Source of the DNA: Arthrobacter_M sp030063245
GTDB lineage: Bacteria > Actinomycetota > Actinomycetes > Actinomycetales > Micrococcaceae
Assembly (NCBI RefSeq): GCF_051131705.1
Contig: NZ_CP180316.1
Coordinates: 2,170,001-2,234,000 of the forward strand
DNA length: 64,000 nucleotides
Direction of reading: 5' to 3'
Positions 35,337 to 47,455 of this stretch are shown piece after piece (within the stretch, counting starts at the first letter, position 1; every line of letters starts with the position of its first letter). Position numbers and translations under genes: made by a program. Below the pieces are notes generated by a model. That model did no database searches, was not told the origin of the DNA, and was given only the letters and a program-made list of their open reading frames with translations.

Positions 35337-35496
35337 TCCGTCCCCGGATCAGTGATTTGAATCTGTGGGCGCCGATTCCCACAAACCCTGTCCTGCCCGG
35401 CACAAGACGAGACACGGCGCCTTCTCCGCGGAGAGTCTTCACAGTATTTCGCTTTGCATGCCCTCCGGACCGGCGGTTCACTGAACCAGTCTCGTT

Positions 35497-36021
35497 TCAG
35501 ACCGGCAATGAACTCACCACCTGGTACATGGCGCAGTCCTGCCATATACCCGCAATCTTGAGGTATGTCGGGGCCAGGCCGTATAGGGCGAAACCATTGC
35601 GTTCCAGCACACGCTGCGACGCGGCATTGTGCAGCAGGGTTTCCGCCTGCACGCGGTGCAGCCGCAGCTCCTCGAAGGCCACCCGCAGGATGGTCCGGAC
35701 GGCATTTGTGGCATAGCCGCGACCGTTCTCCGCGGCGCTGACCCAGTAGCCCATGCTGCACGACAGAAACGGACCTCGGACAATGCCGTTGAGCGTGATG
35801 CGCCCGACCGGGCGGTCGGATTCATCAATGATGACGTGCGGAAGTGCGGAGCCGTTCTCATGTCGCTCCAGCGCGGCGCGGATTTCATCACATTGGCCGT
35901 CTACCGTGAAGTAGCTGGCGTCCCGCAGGGGCTTCCACGGAGCAAGGAAGGCTTGATTCAGGCGGAGCAAATCCGCCATCGCCGGAGCGTCGTCGAGCGT
36001 TATCAGACGAGTGACATTCAC
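35497..36021 (-). CDS. GNAT acetyltransferase (RimJ/RimL type)
   Basis: 174 residues from GTG 36021 (VNVTRLITLDDAPAMADLL); an ATG at 36087 would add 22 residues. GYWVSAAENGRGYATNAVRT is the acetyl-CoA pyrophosphate loop, and HRVQAETLLHNAASQRVLERNGF is the classical RimJ/L motif B. It likely acetylates N-termini or a small amine. Intact; no clear partners. Confidence 0.87.
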   Translation of the reverse strand: MNVTRLITLDDAPAMADLLRLNQAFLAPWKPLRDASYFTVDGQCDEIRAALERHENGSALPHVIIDESDRPVGRITLNGIVRGPFLSCSMGYWVSAAENGRGYATNAVRTILRVAFEELRLHRVQAETLLHNAASQRVLERNGFALYGLAPTYLKIAGIWQDCAMYQVVSSLPV

Positions 36022-36102
36022 TCGACCATGATTCCATAACAGACCTGTACAGGAATCCTCGTGGCGCTGGCTTATGGTTGGCTGCATGCAACCACCGGCT
36101 GA

Positions 36103-36250
36103 CTAGGATATGTGCTCCCGCGGAATCTGAGTTTGCACGGTTCTTTCGGCTTCGTCCCAGGCCGTCTCAACGGCGCGGACGTCATCCAGTTCCTCGGCCG
36201 CCCCGCGGAGGCGCTCAAAATTCGAGAGCATCAACCACCAATTCGAATCC
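36103..36250 (-). pseudogene. C-terminal fragment of an unidentified protein
   Basis: A 48-residue open end (ADSNWWLMLSNFERLRG, then AAEELDDVRAVETAWDEAE) reaches a stop at 36103 and has no start. Its amphipathic, codon-consistent character suggests a real gene tail rather than chance. Family not recognised. Confidence 0.35.
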
Positions 36251-36500
36251 GCGCCTGATCAGGAACGTGGGCCCGCGAACATGATGCGCGTTGTCCACGA
36301 TGGTCGCCAAGTGCTTTCGTGCCTCATAGATCGGAATGGCGTTCAGGTGTACGAAACTAGACTTTGGAATAAATCGCATGGATCGTACAAGCCATACAAA
36401 TCCGCTGAGGTGACTTGTTCAATGATGTCGAGTACGCCTGGCTTCCGGCGCAAATATGGCCTCACATGTGACCAGCAGACCCGCCTCGGCGCAGCACCCG

Positions 36501-36767
36501 CGCGACCTCGCGTGGCTGCGCCGCGTCCCGCGCGATGGCGCTGCTGCATCGGGGCAACCTCAGCTCACCGAAGTCTGTTTCACGGTCCGTTGCTCGTCGC
36601 TGGGCACCTCCAGCAGTCGCTTCATCGAGCTGGTCGGCATGTCGCCCAGCACCTACCGGAGCCACGCGTCGCGCGCGACGGCGTGGACGCCGTCGTGCGC
36701 GGCGGAACAGGTGACTAGACTGATCGGGAATCGAGAAGCGCGGGCCAACGGGCCGCTGCTAGCATGA
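36501..36767 (+). pseudogene. AraC-family regulator remnant with internal deletion
   Basis: RDLAWLRRV is the usual start of an AraC HTH domain, but the first HTH is mostly missing; TEVCFTVRCSSLGTSSSRFIELVGMSPSTYR is the second HTH with the family signature. The stop overlaps the next ATG as ATGA, so the regulator was once coupled to the VOC remnant that follows. Confidence 0.75.
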
Positions 36768-36898
36768 CCAGCATGGACATCACCACTCACTCGACGTTCA
36801 TCCCGCAGCACGCCCCGGACGCCTCCCAGGCCTTCTATCCCGACCGCCCGGAGGTGGTCCCGGTGGTCCTCCTTCTCTTGCAGGCTGGGCCGGGTTAG
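36764..36898 (+). pseudogene. Glyoxalase/VOC protein, N-terminal remnant
   Basis: 44 codons: MDITTHSTFIPQHAPDASQAFY is the start of a glyoxalase/bleomycin-resistance-type protein; then the frame is lost and stops at 36896-36898. Coupled to the AraC remnant by ATGA. AraC-VOC pairs of this kind occur elsewhere in actinobacteria. Confidence 0.6.
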
Positions 36899-37011
36899 GA
36901 CGAACGGCCAACGCGAAATCGCCATCCGGGGCGATCGGGCTGTCGATTTCCGCACTTCCCGGTCGCCTATAAGCCAGAATCCCGACCAGACCCACGACTT
37001 CAGGAGTGATC

Positions 37012-37368
37012 ATGACCGACTCTTCCACTCAGGGCATCAAGACCGTGCTGCATCCCGTGTCCGACCTGGCAGCTGCCAAGGCGGTGTACACCGCACTGCT
37101 CGGCGTACCGCCGCAGACCGACGAGTCCTACTACGTCGGCTTCGAGGCCGCGGGCCAGCACATCGGGCTGGTGCCGGGCGGTGGACCGCAGGGCATGACC
37201 TCACCGGAGGCCTACTGGCACGTGCCGGATATCGAGGGCAAGCTGGCCGAGGTGACCGCCGCGGGTGCCACCGTGAAGGAGCCCGCACACGACGTCGGTG
37301 GCGGCCGCCTGGTGGCCACCGTCACCGACCCCGACGGCAACGTCCTTGGGCTGCTTCAGGATCGGTGA
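37012..37368 (+). CDS. VOC-family protein (glyoxalase/extradiol dioxygenase fold)
   Basis: 118 residues from ATG 37012, with AGGAG 5 bp before. Two beta-alpha-beta-beta-beta modules: TVLHPVSDLAAAKAVYTALLGV and YWHVPDIEGKLAEVTAAGATV, ending VTDPDGNVLGLLQ, where the Glu metal ligand is replaced. It may bind or modify a small molecule. Downstream of the AraC/VOC remnants, probably the surviving member of a duplicated set. Confidence 0.85.
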   Translation: MTDSSTQGIKTVLHPVSDLAAAKAVYTALLGVPPQTDESYYVGFEAAGQHIGLVPGGGPQGMTSPEAYWHVPDIEGKLAEVTAAGATVKEPAHDVGGGRLVATVTDPDGNVLGLLQDR

Positions 37369-37625
37369 GCACCTCCCCGCTCTTGCGCTCAGCGTCGTCG
37401 GCACCGTCCGGCAGGAGGCCGACGGACCGCCTGACCGCGAACCGATGCGCGACGGCCGCTGGTTGGTCCGACGCCTCGGCCGGGCGCGCTGCGTGGCCGG
37501 GGCCCCGAGGCTCCACGGGCCGAAGCCAAGGAGAACCAGACGTTCCGCTCGAAGCTGGTTGGATAGAATCAGGCGACGCCGACGGAGACCGCGAAGCCGG
37601 CCGCGCCTAACAGAAAAGAGACACG

Positions 37626-40016
<2,391 letters not shown>

Positions 40017-40219
40017 AAGTCCCGCGGTACCGGACACGACGGAGTTGCGTGGAGATCCTCACTGAGAGACCGACCCTAAGGCCAGATGAGACTCAACACG
40101 GAAAACTCGCAGGAACGGGAGTTCATGAGTCGGGAGTAGGTTAGGTAGACCGCTTCGCCCCGGTCGGGGCGTGCGCCGCTGTAGGGTGTGTGACGGATGC
40201 AGGCAGAAGGAGGCCAACC

Positions 40220-40735
40220 ATGATCCTCCCGAAGGTCCGAGACCCGCGCTTGGTGACGATCCGCCGCGGTGGGACCCTCACTGATTCGGACCACCAGTTC
40301 CTCGCTCTTTGGGCGGCCTCGTGCGCGGAGCACGTCCTTCACCTCTTCGAGTCGGCTCGGCCTGAGGATCCGCGACCGCGTCAGGCGATCGAGCATGCGC
40401 GCGCCTGGGTGGGTGGCGAGGTCAAGATGACCGAGGCTCGCACGGCGGGCGGCCATGCAATGGGCGCGGCCAGAGACCTGCGTGGGGCAGCACGGTATGC
40501 CGCGTACGCTGCTGGCCAGACCGCGGTCGTCGCGCACGTCGCCGCACACGACCTCGGTGCGGCTGCCTATGCGATCAAGGCCGCACGTGCTGCCGCGCAG
40601 GACGGCGAGGCAGAGTCCGCAGGGCAACTCGAGTGCCGGTGGCAGCGCGACCAGCTCCCGGAGGCGATTCGCGAGCTCGTACTTGACGACCAGCAATTGC
40701 GGAACGACATCTGCTGGTCGGTGTTTGACTGCTGA
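40220..40735 (+). CDS. Imm-5-like putative immunity protein
   Basis: 171 residues from ATG 40220, preceded by an excellent AAGGAGG. All-alpha, Ala/His-rich pattern with DPRLVTIRRGGTLTD, HQFLALWAASCAEHVLHLFE and AAYAAGQTAVVAHVAAHDLGAAAYAIKA, a family annotated as putative immunity protein (Imm-5). No toxin gene is next to it, so an orphan immunity or a different role is possible. The downstream neighbour is gene debris. Confidence 0.75.
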   Translation: MILPKVRDPRLVTIRRGGTLTDSDHQFLALWAASCAEHVLHLFESARPEDPRPRQAIEHARAWVGGEVKMTEARTAGGHAMGAARDLRGAARYAAYAAGQTAVVAHVAAHDLGAAAYAIKAARAAAQDGEAESAGQLECRWQRDQLPEAIRELVLDDQQLRNDICWSVFDC

Positions 40736-40882
40736 GCGCATCTGATGCAACTCCCGTGGGTTAACGCCGATAGGCACGGAAATCGATGGGGCGGGTGTAG
40801 CGATCGCGACCTCCCTCGGCCAGCGCCGGGTCGGCCACGCAGCGACACGACCGACTCACGGTGAGCACCATCGGCGTGCTCT

Positions 40883-41182
40883 TTACGCGATCCCGGCTGA
40901 GTGACCGCGGAGGAATCGGTGCGGCCCGCGGTTCAGCTCGACGACCGGAGAGCCGGTCAGGTGCGCCAGCTCGCCGTACAGCGCCGCGAGCTGTACCCAG
41001 TCGCAGGGCGTTTCTGCATGCAATGAGGTGACGGCGGCCTGTAGCACGTAGGGCCCGTGGCCGCCCAGAGCGAGCGCGCTGTCGAGCTCAGCGCGTCCAG
41101 CGGCGATCTGCGCGGTGTTCCATCGGGATCGGTCTTGATCGGCGAGCAACACCAGCTCGCCGCGGCCTTGCGGGGTCTCGTC
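40883..41182 (-). pseudogene. ECF sigma factor (DUF6596 type), internal-to-C-terminal fragment
   Basis: GELVLLADQDRSRWNTAQIA, GHGPYVLQAAVTSLHAE, DWVQLAALYGELAHLTGSPVVELNR are characteristic of the C-terminal region of SigJ/YlaC-like sigma factors with DUF6596. Sequence on both sides is unrelated; sigma-2 and sigma-4 regions are missing. Confidence 0.75.
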
Positions 41183-41189
41183 ACGCCGG

Positions 41190-41388
41190 TTACTCGTCTT
41201 CGTCGTCAGCGACGAGCCGGATGCGCTCGGCGATGGGGTTGCCGGGCTGGACGCCGAGGTCTTCGCTGCGTCTTGGTGCTTTCGCCGTCGCGGCGACGCG
41301 CATCTCGACGTAGGGCTCGAAGAGGTCGTTCGGGGTGAATTCGAGGATGTCGCGCAGGGCTGCTCCCCAAAACGACTTGGCGGAGCGA
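41190..41388 (-). pseudogene. C-terminal fragment of an unidentified protein
   Basis: 66 codons without a start, from a stop at about 41389 to TAA at 41190. Residues include SFWGAALRDILEFTPNDLF and EMRVAATAKAPRRSED, ending VADDEDE. It looks like a real protein tail abutting the sigma fragment. Family not recognised. Confidence 0.35.
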
Positions 41389-41482
41389 GATCCCTATGAT
41401 GGCCCACACCTGCTGCCGACCTGCCCAAACGCCAGATTCTTCCCGACACGAGAGTTCTCGCATCAGACGGAACCCCCGTGGT

Positions 41483-41949
41483 TTAACTGGCAGAGCGACG
41501 TGTTGATGAGCAACGAGTATCGCCGTCAGTTCGTGTTGCCAAGAAAGTCCAGACTCCGGCACTCGGAACGGTCCATCCAACACCCCATTCGTCTCCAGGT
41601 CGCTTCCAGCTACTGCCCGAATGGGCTTCGGGGCCCCAGTCTGGTTGGAGATTTTGGCCCTGAGGGCCTGTCGCTCGAATCGTCAAATCTCCAGATCCCG
41701 ACATTCGCCACAGTGTCTTCACGCTCTTCCCGACCTTGCAGTGATAGAACAGCGACCACAGGGTACCGCTGTTTGTTTGCCCACGCACTTCTCGGTTGTG
41801 GGCAAAGTTCTCTGACTGTGACGAGGGGCGGTCTTGGAAGTCTGAGGATTCGTCTGGCCGCGATCAGTTTCAGAGGAACAGCCAACTGCTGCTGACAGCA
41901 TGGCCACTAAGCAAACGATCCCTCCGACCGTTTTGCCGCGAATCGACAT
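41483..41949 (-). pseudogene. Secreted lipoprotein gene broken by a frameshift
   Basis: The ATG at 41949 begins a signal peptide (TVGGIVCLVAMLSAA) with lipobox AVGC, then a Thr/Ser-rich linker. Near 41775 the frame changes; the next frame gives GTLWSLFYHCKVGKSVKTLWR and GSSWKRPGDEWGVGWTVPSAGVWTFLATR, an Ig-like or jelly-roll domain, to the stop at 41483. Joined length about 155 residues. Function unknown. Confidence 0.6.
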
Positions 41950-42110
41950 TGATTCACCCGGCTTCCGAGAGAAAGAAACTCTTGCAAGTATGGAGCCGAA
42001 TACGTCTCAAAGCGCCCCATCGCCGACTTCGGAAACCTTGGTATCCGAGAAGGTTTGGTCCCGCTTTCCGAACGGCCTGCCACTTCCCATTCTATTGGCG
42101 GAAGAACGTG

Positions 42111-43621
42111 TCACGTTCGATTGGACGCGACATATTGGGCGTAGGAGCTTGCCGACGAATGCGAATGCTGCTCGATGGTTTGAGGGTTATATCCAAGAAC
42201 GTCAGCGATGATCGCGACCGGCGCGATGCGGGTAAGTTCGTGCAGCGTGCCCATCCTTGCGGCCAGGGTCGAGAACACTGGCTTGAGCCGCTGCCGGAGG
42301 TGAGCGGGATCGACGTGCTGCCCGGGCTTCATTCCGCGGAACACCCAGGGCGAGTTCGGATGCGCCGCCGTCTGCGTGTGCAGGGGAGCGACGGCAAGCG
42401 CTCTGACAGGCTTGTCGAGTGGAGCTTCCAGATGGATCGAGAAGCCGGCTAGATCGATCGTGACCTGCTCCTCGGCGACGGTGATCTTCTCCCAGGTCAA
42501 GGTAGCGACGGTCTCGATGTTCTGACCGAAACGAGAATGAGGATGGCGGCGAGCCGGTCTCGTGGGCTGAAGTCATCGTGGTGGACAACACGGTCGATCG
42601 CCTCACGTTGTTCTGCGGCGGGCAGTCGGGGGCTCGTGCCTCGCCGGTGAGGTATCACCGTGATTCCTTCAGTGGTGATTTTGGCTTTGGCGGTCCAGCT
42701 GATGAAGCGGCTCACGAACCCGCGGGTAGTCGGCCCTTCAGCCTGCCAGGCATCCATATGCGACTGATTCAGCTCCGCGAGTGTGGCGCCATGTGTGGTG
42801 AGCCAGTTGCAGAAGTCAATCCCGACGGTCACGGTTTGCTTGGACCGCAGGAATGTCCCGTTTGGCACTGACTCCATTATTCGCATCCGGCGCAGCATGC
42901 CCCAACGGATGAACCGGGCAATAACGTCACGGTGCTCGGGAACAACGACTCGAGCTTGCGCCGTGAGCGCCCAACGCTCATATCGAGCCAATCGCTCGTC
43001 GCGGCGGGGGAGCGCGCCGTGCTCGACCAGGAGTCCACGCACGAAATCCAGGGTTCTGCTCGGCGGCAGTTCATCGAGGAGGCGATGGGAGATGACTGGG
43101 TGTTGGGCGAGGTCGGCGAGGAAGGCGTCCACGTGGGGCTGCCGGATCCATGTCAGGCCACTGTTCGGACGTTTCATTGTCTTCAATGCCTCGGCCACTG
43201 GGACTAGCTCGGGCACCATGTGTCCGGTGTCGGGGTTGGTCAGGAGCCTGTCGATCGTGTCGGCCAGGACACATCGTTGGCAACGGCCGCCGCTGTAGAG
43301 CTCGGCCTCGGCGCCACAACTCTTGCAGTCGACGTTCAGCTTGATGTTCGAGCAGGTCCGACAAGCCGGCCGGTTGTCGATGATGCCCGGCAGGACCCCT
43401 TCATGGCCGCAGGCACAGATGCCGGTGATGCGTTTCGCGGCCTGGTAGCAATATCCACAGATCCCACGGCTCTGCCAGACTGTGACGACTTCATAGCGCC
43501 CATAGCAGCGATCACATCCCTCTGGCCACCGGACAGGGTCGCCAGGATGGCAGGGTCTAGCCATCGGGCTCGTCGGTGTCGTCACGGACCAAACGAACCC
43601 GCTTCGCGATTGGATCACCAC
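42111..43621 (-). pseudogene. Zinc-ribbon recombinase-like gene, left module, frameshifted
   Basis: The N-terminal half carries Cys pairs (GCDRCYG, CGYCYQ, CACG, CRTCSN, CKSCG, CQRCV), then a helical region like phage-type recombinase core-binding domains (WLTTHGATLAELNQSHMDAW). Near 42545 the frame shifts; the rest (LTWEKITVAEEQVTIDLAG, IADVLGYNPQTIEQHS, YAQYVASN) parallels the end of the plus-strand gene at 47452. Starts within the end of the tyrosine recombinase remnant. Confidence 0.7.
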
Positions 43622-44507
43622 GACTCACAAGGCGTTGCAAGTTGACCCGCTCACGCCGCTCAGTAGGCCAGAGAACATTGGAGCGATCGGCGGTCGCGAA
43701 CCTGCCCCGACCGTTCGGCGAACACCAGAACTGCAAAAGGTCGACGACCCATTCGAACTCCGGACTGGTCAGAACCGTGCGACGTCGCGGACCCGATCCC
43801 TTCGTGCCCTTGGCCCACCGCACCGTCACCGCACCAAAGTTGCCGTAAGCCGCAACGTGAGGATTGGGGCCGAAGTCGGTCGTATCAAGCACCGTCAACT
43901 CGCGCCGGCGCAGCCCATAGGCGTAGCCGACCTTGAAGGCGATTGAGTCGCGAAGAGCAGGAAGCCAACGTTTCGAACCACGACGATGCTGCTCATCGAC
44001 GAAGTCATCGACCACGTCGAACAAGTGCTGCAACTCGGCCTCGGTGAACGCCCGCCGTGATGGCGAAACCGCGTCATCGGTGGTGTGGCGAGGGGTATTC
44101 CACTCAAAGCAAACTTGCGAAGGTACGTCGCCGAAGGTGCGTTCGCAAAACGGCACCCACCCATAACGCGAGTCGCCGATATAGGAACAGAACACCGAAA
44201 TGGCATTGCTGTAACCGCGCAACGTCGACAAGCTGATCGCCTTCTCACCAGACCGCCGCTATGCCAAGAATTCGTCGACATCCAACGGCCGCCAGACCCA
44301 CGGATACTCATTCGTAAAAGCTTGGAAACGCTCAATCAGCCGGCACCTCGAGGCGATCGTCGCCGTCGTCAGCCCACGCGCCAACATTTGCGCACGCCAA
44401 CCACTCAGCATCGCGTCAAACACCTGTTGATCGGCCCGCAGCAACGAAACGTCGCCCACCAGCAAGACCTGTGGAACGAACCCAGGAACACGATCCATGA
44501 CAACCAT
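43557..44507 (-). pseudogene. Tyrosine recombinase, left module, frameshifted and missing catalytic C-terminus
   Basis: The ATG at 44507 opens the SAM-like core-binding domain (LRADQQVFDAMLSGWRAQML, YPWVWRPLDVDEFLA), interrupted at 44259. Continuing in another frame are STLRGYSNAISVFCSYIGD, WVPFCERTFGDVP and AYGLRRRELTVLD, with the first catalytic Arg. The HxxR and Tyr motifs are absent: the frame ends at WPTERRERVNLQRLVSRGDP and fuses with the zinc-ribbon gene, while the right module has about 90 more residues plus an HTH gene at this point. Confidence 0.75.
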
Positions 44508-44963
44508 CCAGCAGAGGAATCAATCATCTAATGAGTGAAACGTATGCTGACCAGCGCGAGCCTGGCAATAGTCATGGTGAAGCAAATCGCTAGGCTCCTG
44601 CAGATCTCCATCCTGACCTGCAGTGATGGTCGAATCGGCCTGTGCAACGTGTTCTTGCATCTGTTTCTACTCGTTGGCCTTTAGAGCCGATAATCCACAT
44701 TATGTAAAGTACTCTGCGTATTGCATTGGATGAATCATCGGTGATGGTCAGCGTTGCTCCCCTGTGGCGCTACCGAAAGGGTCCTTGGCCTGCACGAATA
44801 CCCCTGCAGGTCACGCTTCGGGACTTGGTCCTGAGCTCGCCAAAGCCTCAAAGACAGCGAAAAGGCTGGGGCGCGACATGCCGCTGACCTGTATAGACGA
44901 ACGCGAGGATTCATCAGATGCATCATTGAATCACTGGATGTAGCACGATTTGCGGAGGTTTCG
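44508..44963. other. Region between two divergent recombinase modules
   Basis: 456 bp with no convincing gene. A noticeably AT-rich stretch, GATAATCCACATTATGTAAAGT, is at about 44690-44711. The promoter of each module and possibly a recombination site should be here. The recombinase start ATG at 44964 with GGAGG ends the region. Confidence 0.45.
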
Positions 44964-44970
44964 ATGCAGC

Positions 44971-46106
44971 TAGTGTAGCGTGTCGTTGATTCCTTTGGGT
45001 CTGATTGTTTGTCAGACTTGATCCATGGTTTATCTGGCAAAGGCACTTCAGTTGCGCGACGGGGACCGGGGCGCCCTGGAAGCGTTGACTCGTGGGAATT
45101 CTTCCACTGCGACGTTGGCGTTGCGGGCGCGCACGGTTTTGTTGGCTGCTGACGGGATGCCGAATGTCCAGATTGAGAAGATCACCGGGTTTTCGGCGCC
45201 CACGGTTTTGAAGTGGCGCAACCGCTATGCCGAGGGCGGGATCGAGGCCCTGTCCGATGTCCAGCGCCCGGGCCGGGAGCGGGAGATCGACGAACTCGCC
45301 CTGATTGCCGACACCCTGACCAATGACGGGAACCCGCCGGCGGAGCTGGGGATCTCGCACTGGTCCGCGCGCATCATGGCCGAACGCCACGGAATCTCTT
45401 TTTCGTCCGTGGCCCGAATCTGGCGCCGTTGGAAGATCCAGCCGCATCGGATCGAGACGTTTAAATTCTCCACCGACCCGGCCCTGGAGTCCAAGCTCCG
45501 GGACGTGGTGGGCCTGTACATGTCCCCGCCGGAAAACGCGGTGGTGGTGAGCATTGATGAGAAGACCCAAATCCAGGCACCGTCCCGCACCGGCCCGGAC
45601 CAGCCGCTGTCCCGACCCACCCGCTGCAGCAGACGCACGACTACAAGCGCAACGGCACCACCACCTTGTTCGCCGCCTTGGAGGTTCTCACCGGCAAACT
45701 CAGCGCGAACGCCTTCTACCCAAAGCACACCAACATCGAGTTCGTCGATTTCCTGGGCCGGGTCGCCCACGCCCACCCCGGGGTTGAGCTGCATGTCATC
45801 TGCGACAACTATGCGACCCATAAGCACCAGAACGTGAAGGACTGGCTGGCCGAAAACCCGCGCGTGAGCCTGCATTTCACCCCGACCAGCTGTTCCTGGC
45901 TGAACATGGTGGAGATCTTCTTCGGGATCATCACCCGCCAGTGCCTCAAACGCGGAGCATTCAGCTCCGTGAAAGAGCTGGAGGAAACCATGGAACGCTA
46001 CATCGAGAACTACAACCAGGACGCCAAACCATTCACCTGGACCAAGTCAGCGGAGTATCTCCTGGGCAAGATGAAACGCAAACAAACCATTAACACGGAA
46101 CACTAG
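44971..46106 (+). mobile_element. IS630-type insertion sequence
   Basis: TA at 44971-44972 and 46105-46106 is the target duplication of this family; imperfect inverted ends start TAGTGT..CGTGT on each side (left 44971, right on the minus strand from 46106). One transposase gene fills the element. The host gene can be rebuilt exactly by removing it. Confidence 0.85.
45025..46106 (+). pseudogene. IS630-family transposase in two frames
   Basis: The first frame runs from the ATG at 45025: an HTH region (MPNVQIEKITGFSAPTVLKW), a linker, then VVVSIDEKTQIQAPSRT with the first catalytic Asp. Near 45600-45620 the frame changes; THDYKRNGTTTLFAALEVL, VELHVICDNYATHKHQNV (second Asp) and FTPTSCSWLNMVEIFFG (third acidic residue, Glu) follow to TAG 46106. 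Joined, it is a complete DDE transposase of about 360 residues. The change may be a mutation or a programmed shift; no classic slippery A-run is visible. Confidence 0.85.
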
Positions 46107-47170
46107 ACGGCTCTGGACGGGTGCACCTGGTGCAATCGTTGCCCGTACTTCGCCCCGACGAGCAGGTGCTCCAGATGATGCTCGACGGCTGGCGCAACCA
46201 GCAACTGTCACGCAACTTGCAGTTCGCCACCATCGAGCAGCGTCTGCGCCACGTGCACCGCTTCATCGATCACGTCAACGAGGACCCGTGGAACTGGACG
46301 CCGACGATGGTCGAGGAGTTCTCGGCCGATCTGCGTACGGTCAAACACGTCGCGCACTCGACGCTGCGCGGCTACCACTCCGCGCTGCGTGCGTTCAATA
46401 GCTACATCAGCAACCCGGACTATGGCTGGGACCGAGTCTGTGAGCAATACTTCGGCACCCACCCGGCTCAGGTGTTCTTCGACTGGAATACCGCTCCCCA
46501 TGTCCAGGCATACGACGGCCGTCCGTCCAAACGTCCCTACACACGCGAAGAGCTCGACGCGTTGTTCGAGCACGCCGACATGGAAGTTGAGCGCACCGGG
46601 AAGTCCAGCCGCAAGGGCTGGCAGGCCGCCTACCGCGACGCGGTCATGATGAAGGTCGCCTACGGTTATGGGCTTCGGTTCAACGAGCTTCGCCATCTGC
46701 AGACAGTCGACTTCGCCCGCAATCCGCACGCGCGCGAGTTCGGCTCCTTCGGTGTCTGCAAGGTCCGGTACGGCAAGTCCAGACGTTCCTCCCCCTACAA
46801 GGGCCGCAGCGTGCTCACGGTGTGGCGTTGGACGCCAGACATCATCGAGGACTGGCCTGGACCTTTTCCCCAGCGAACGTGGCGGGCTTGTCGTCGAGTC
46901 AACGCTCCTGCGTCGGCTGCGGCGCTACTGCAACGAGCTCGGCTTCCCCGACGGCCTGGACATCCATTCGTTTCGCCGCTCGTACGCCACTCACCTATTG
47001 GAAGCAGGCTGGGACCCGCGGTTCGTCCAAGATCAGATGGGCCACGAGTACGCCTCCACCACGGGGATCTACCAGTTCGTCTCCGATGAGTTCCGTCGGT
47101 CCACGCTTCGAGCAGCTCTGGACCGTACGGTTACCGAGGCACTGGCCCGCAGCAACAAGGACGGAACACG

Positions 47171-47455
47171 ATGAGGCGCAAAGTCGAATACACCTGGCGT
47201 CTGGCCGAGCTCATGGCCGCACGCGGCCTACACAACACCACCGGCCTGATTCCCCTGCTGGCCGAACGAGACATCAACCTGTCCAGACCGCAGGTCTACC
47301 GCCTGGTCAACCAACGCCCTGAGCGGGTCTCGCTGCAAGTCGTCGCCGCGATCTGCGACATCTTCGACTGCGGCCCCGATGACCTGCTGACCGTGACTGC
47401 CTCTCCCCTCGCTCGACCCAGCGTGGACGACCGCGCGTTACGTCCGCTCGCGTGA
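47171..47455 (+). CDS. Small Cro/C1-type HTH protein of the recombinase module
   Basis: 94 residues; its ATG overlaps the recombinase stop and its own stop overlaps the next GTG (GTGA). LAERDINLSRPQVYRLVNQRPERVSLQVVAAICDIFDCGPDDLL is a typical C1-type HTH. It may regulate the module or serve as directionality factor. No counterpart survives in the left module. Confidence 0.85.
   Translation: MRRKVEYTWRLAELMAARGLHNTTGLIPLLAERDINLSRPQVYRLVNQRPERVSLQVVAAICDIFDCGPDDLLTVTASPLARPSVDDRALRPLA

Larger units (their letters stand above)
44964..47174 (+). pseudogene. Tyrosine recombinase, right module, interrupted by an IS and frameshifted
   Basis: The 5' end is the ATG at 44964 (GGAGG TTTCG ATG CAG C), cut after TA at 44971-44972; it resumes at 46105 as TA GAC GGC, in frame, giving MQLDGSGRVHLVQSLPVLRP. 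Then FIDHVNEDPWNWTPTMVEEF, STLRGYHSALRAFNSYISN and YGYGLRFNELRHL (first Arg). A small deletion or shift near 46857 follows. The last frame has LDIHSFRRSYATHLLEAGWD, QMGHEYASTTGIYQF: HxxR, His and the Tyr nucleophile. The stop overlaps the HTH gene (ATGA). Confidence 0.85.

Noticed and set aside
41470..41520. TTTAACTGGCAGAGC resembling a tRNA D-arm
   Set aside because: No acceptor stem, anticodon arm or T-arm can be formed around it.
41900..42211. 103-codon plus-strand frame between the lipoprotein and recombinase remnants
   Set aside because: Overlaps the end of the minus-strand recombinase remnant, lacks a ribosome site and shows no family pattern.
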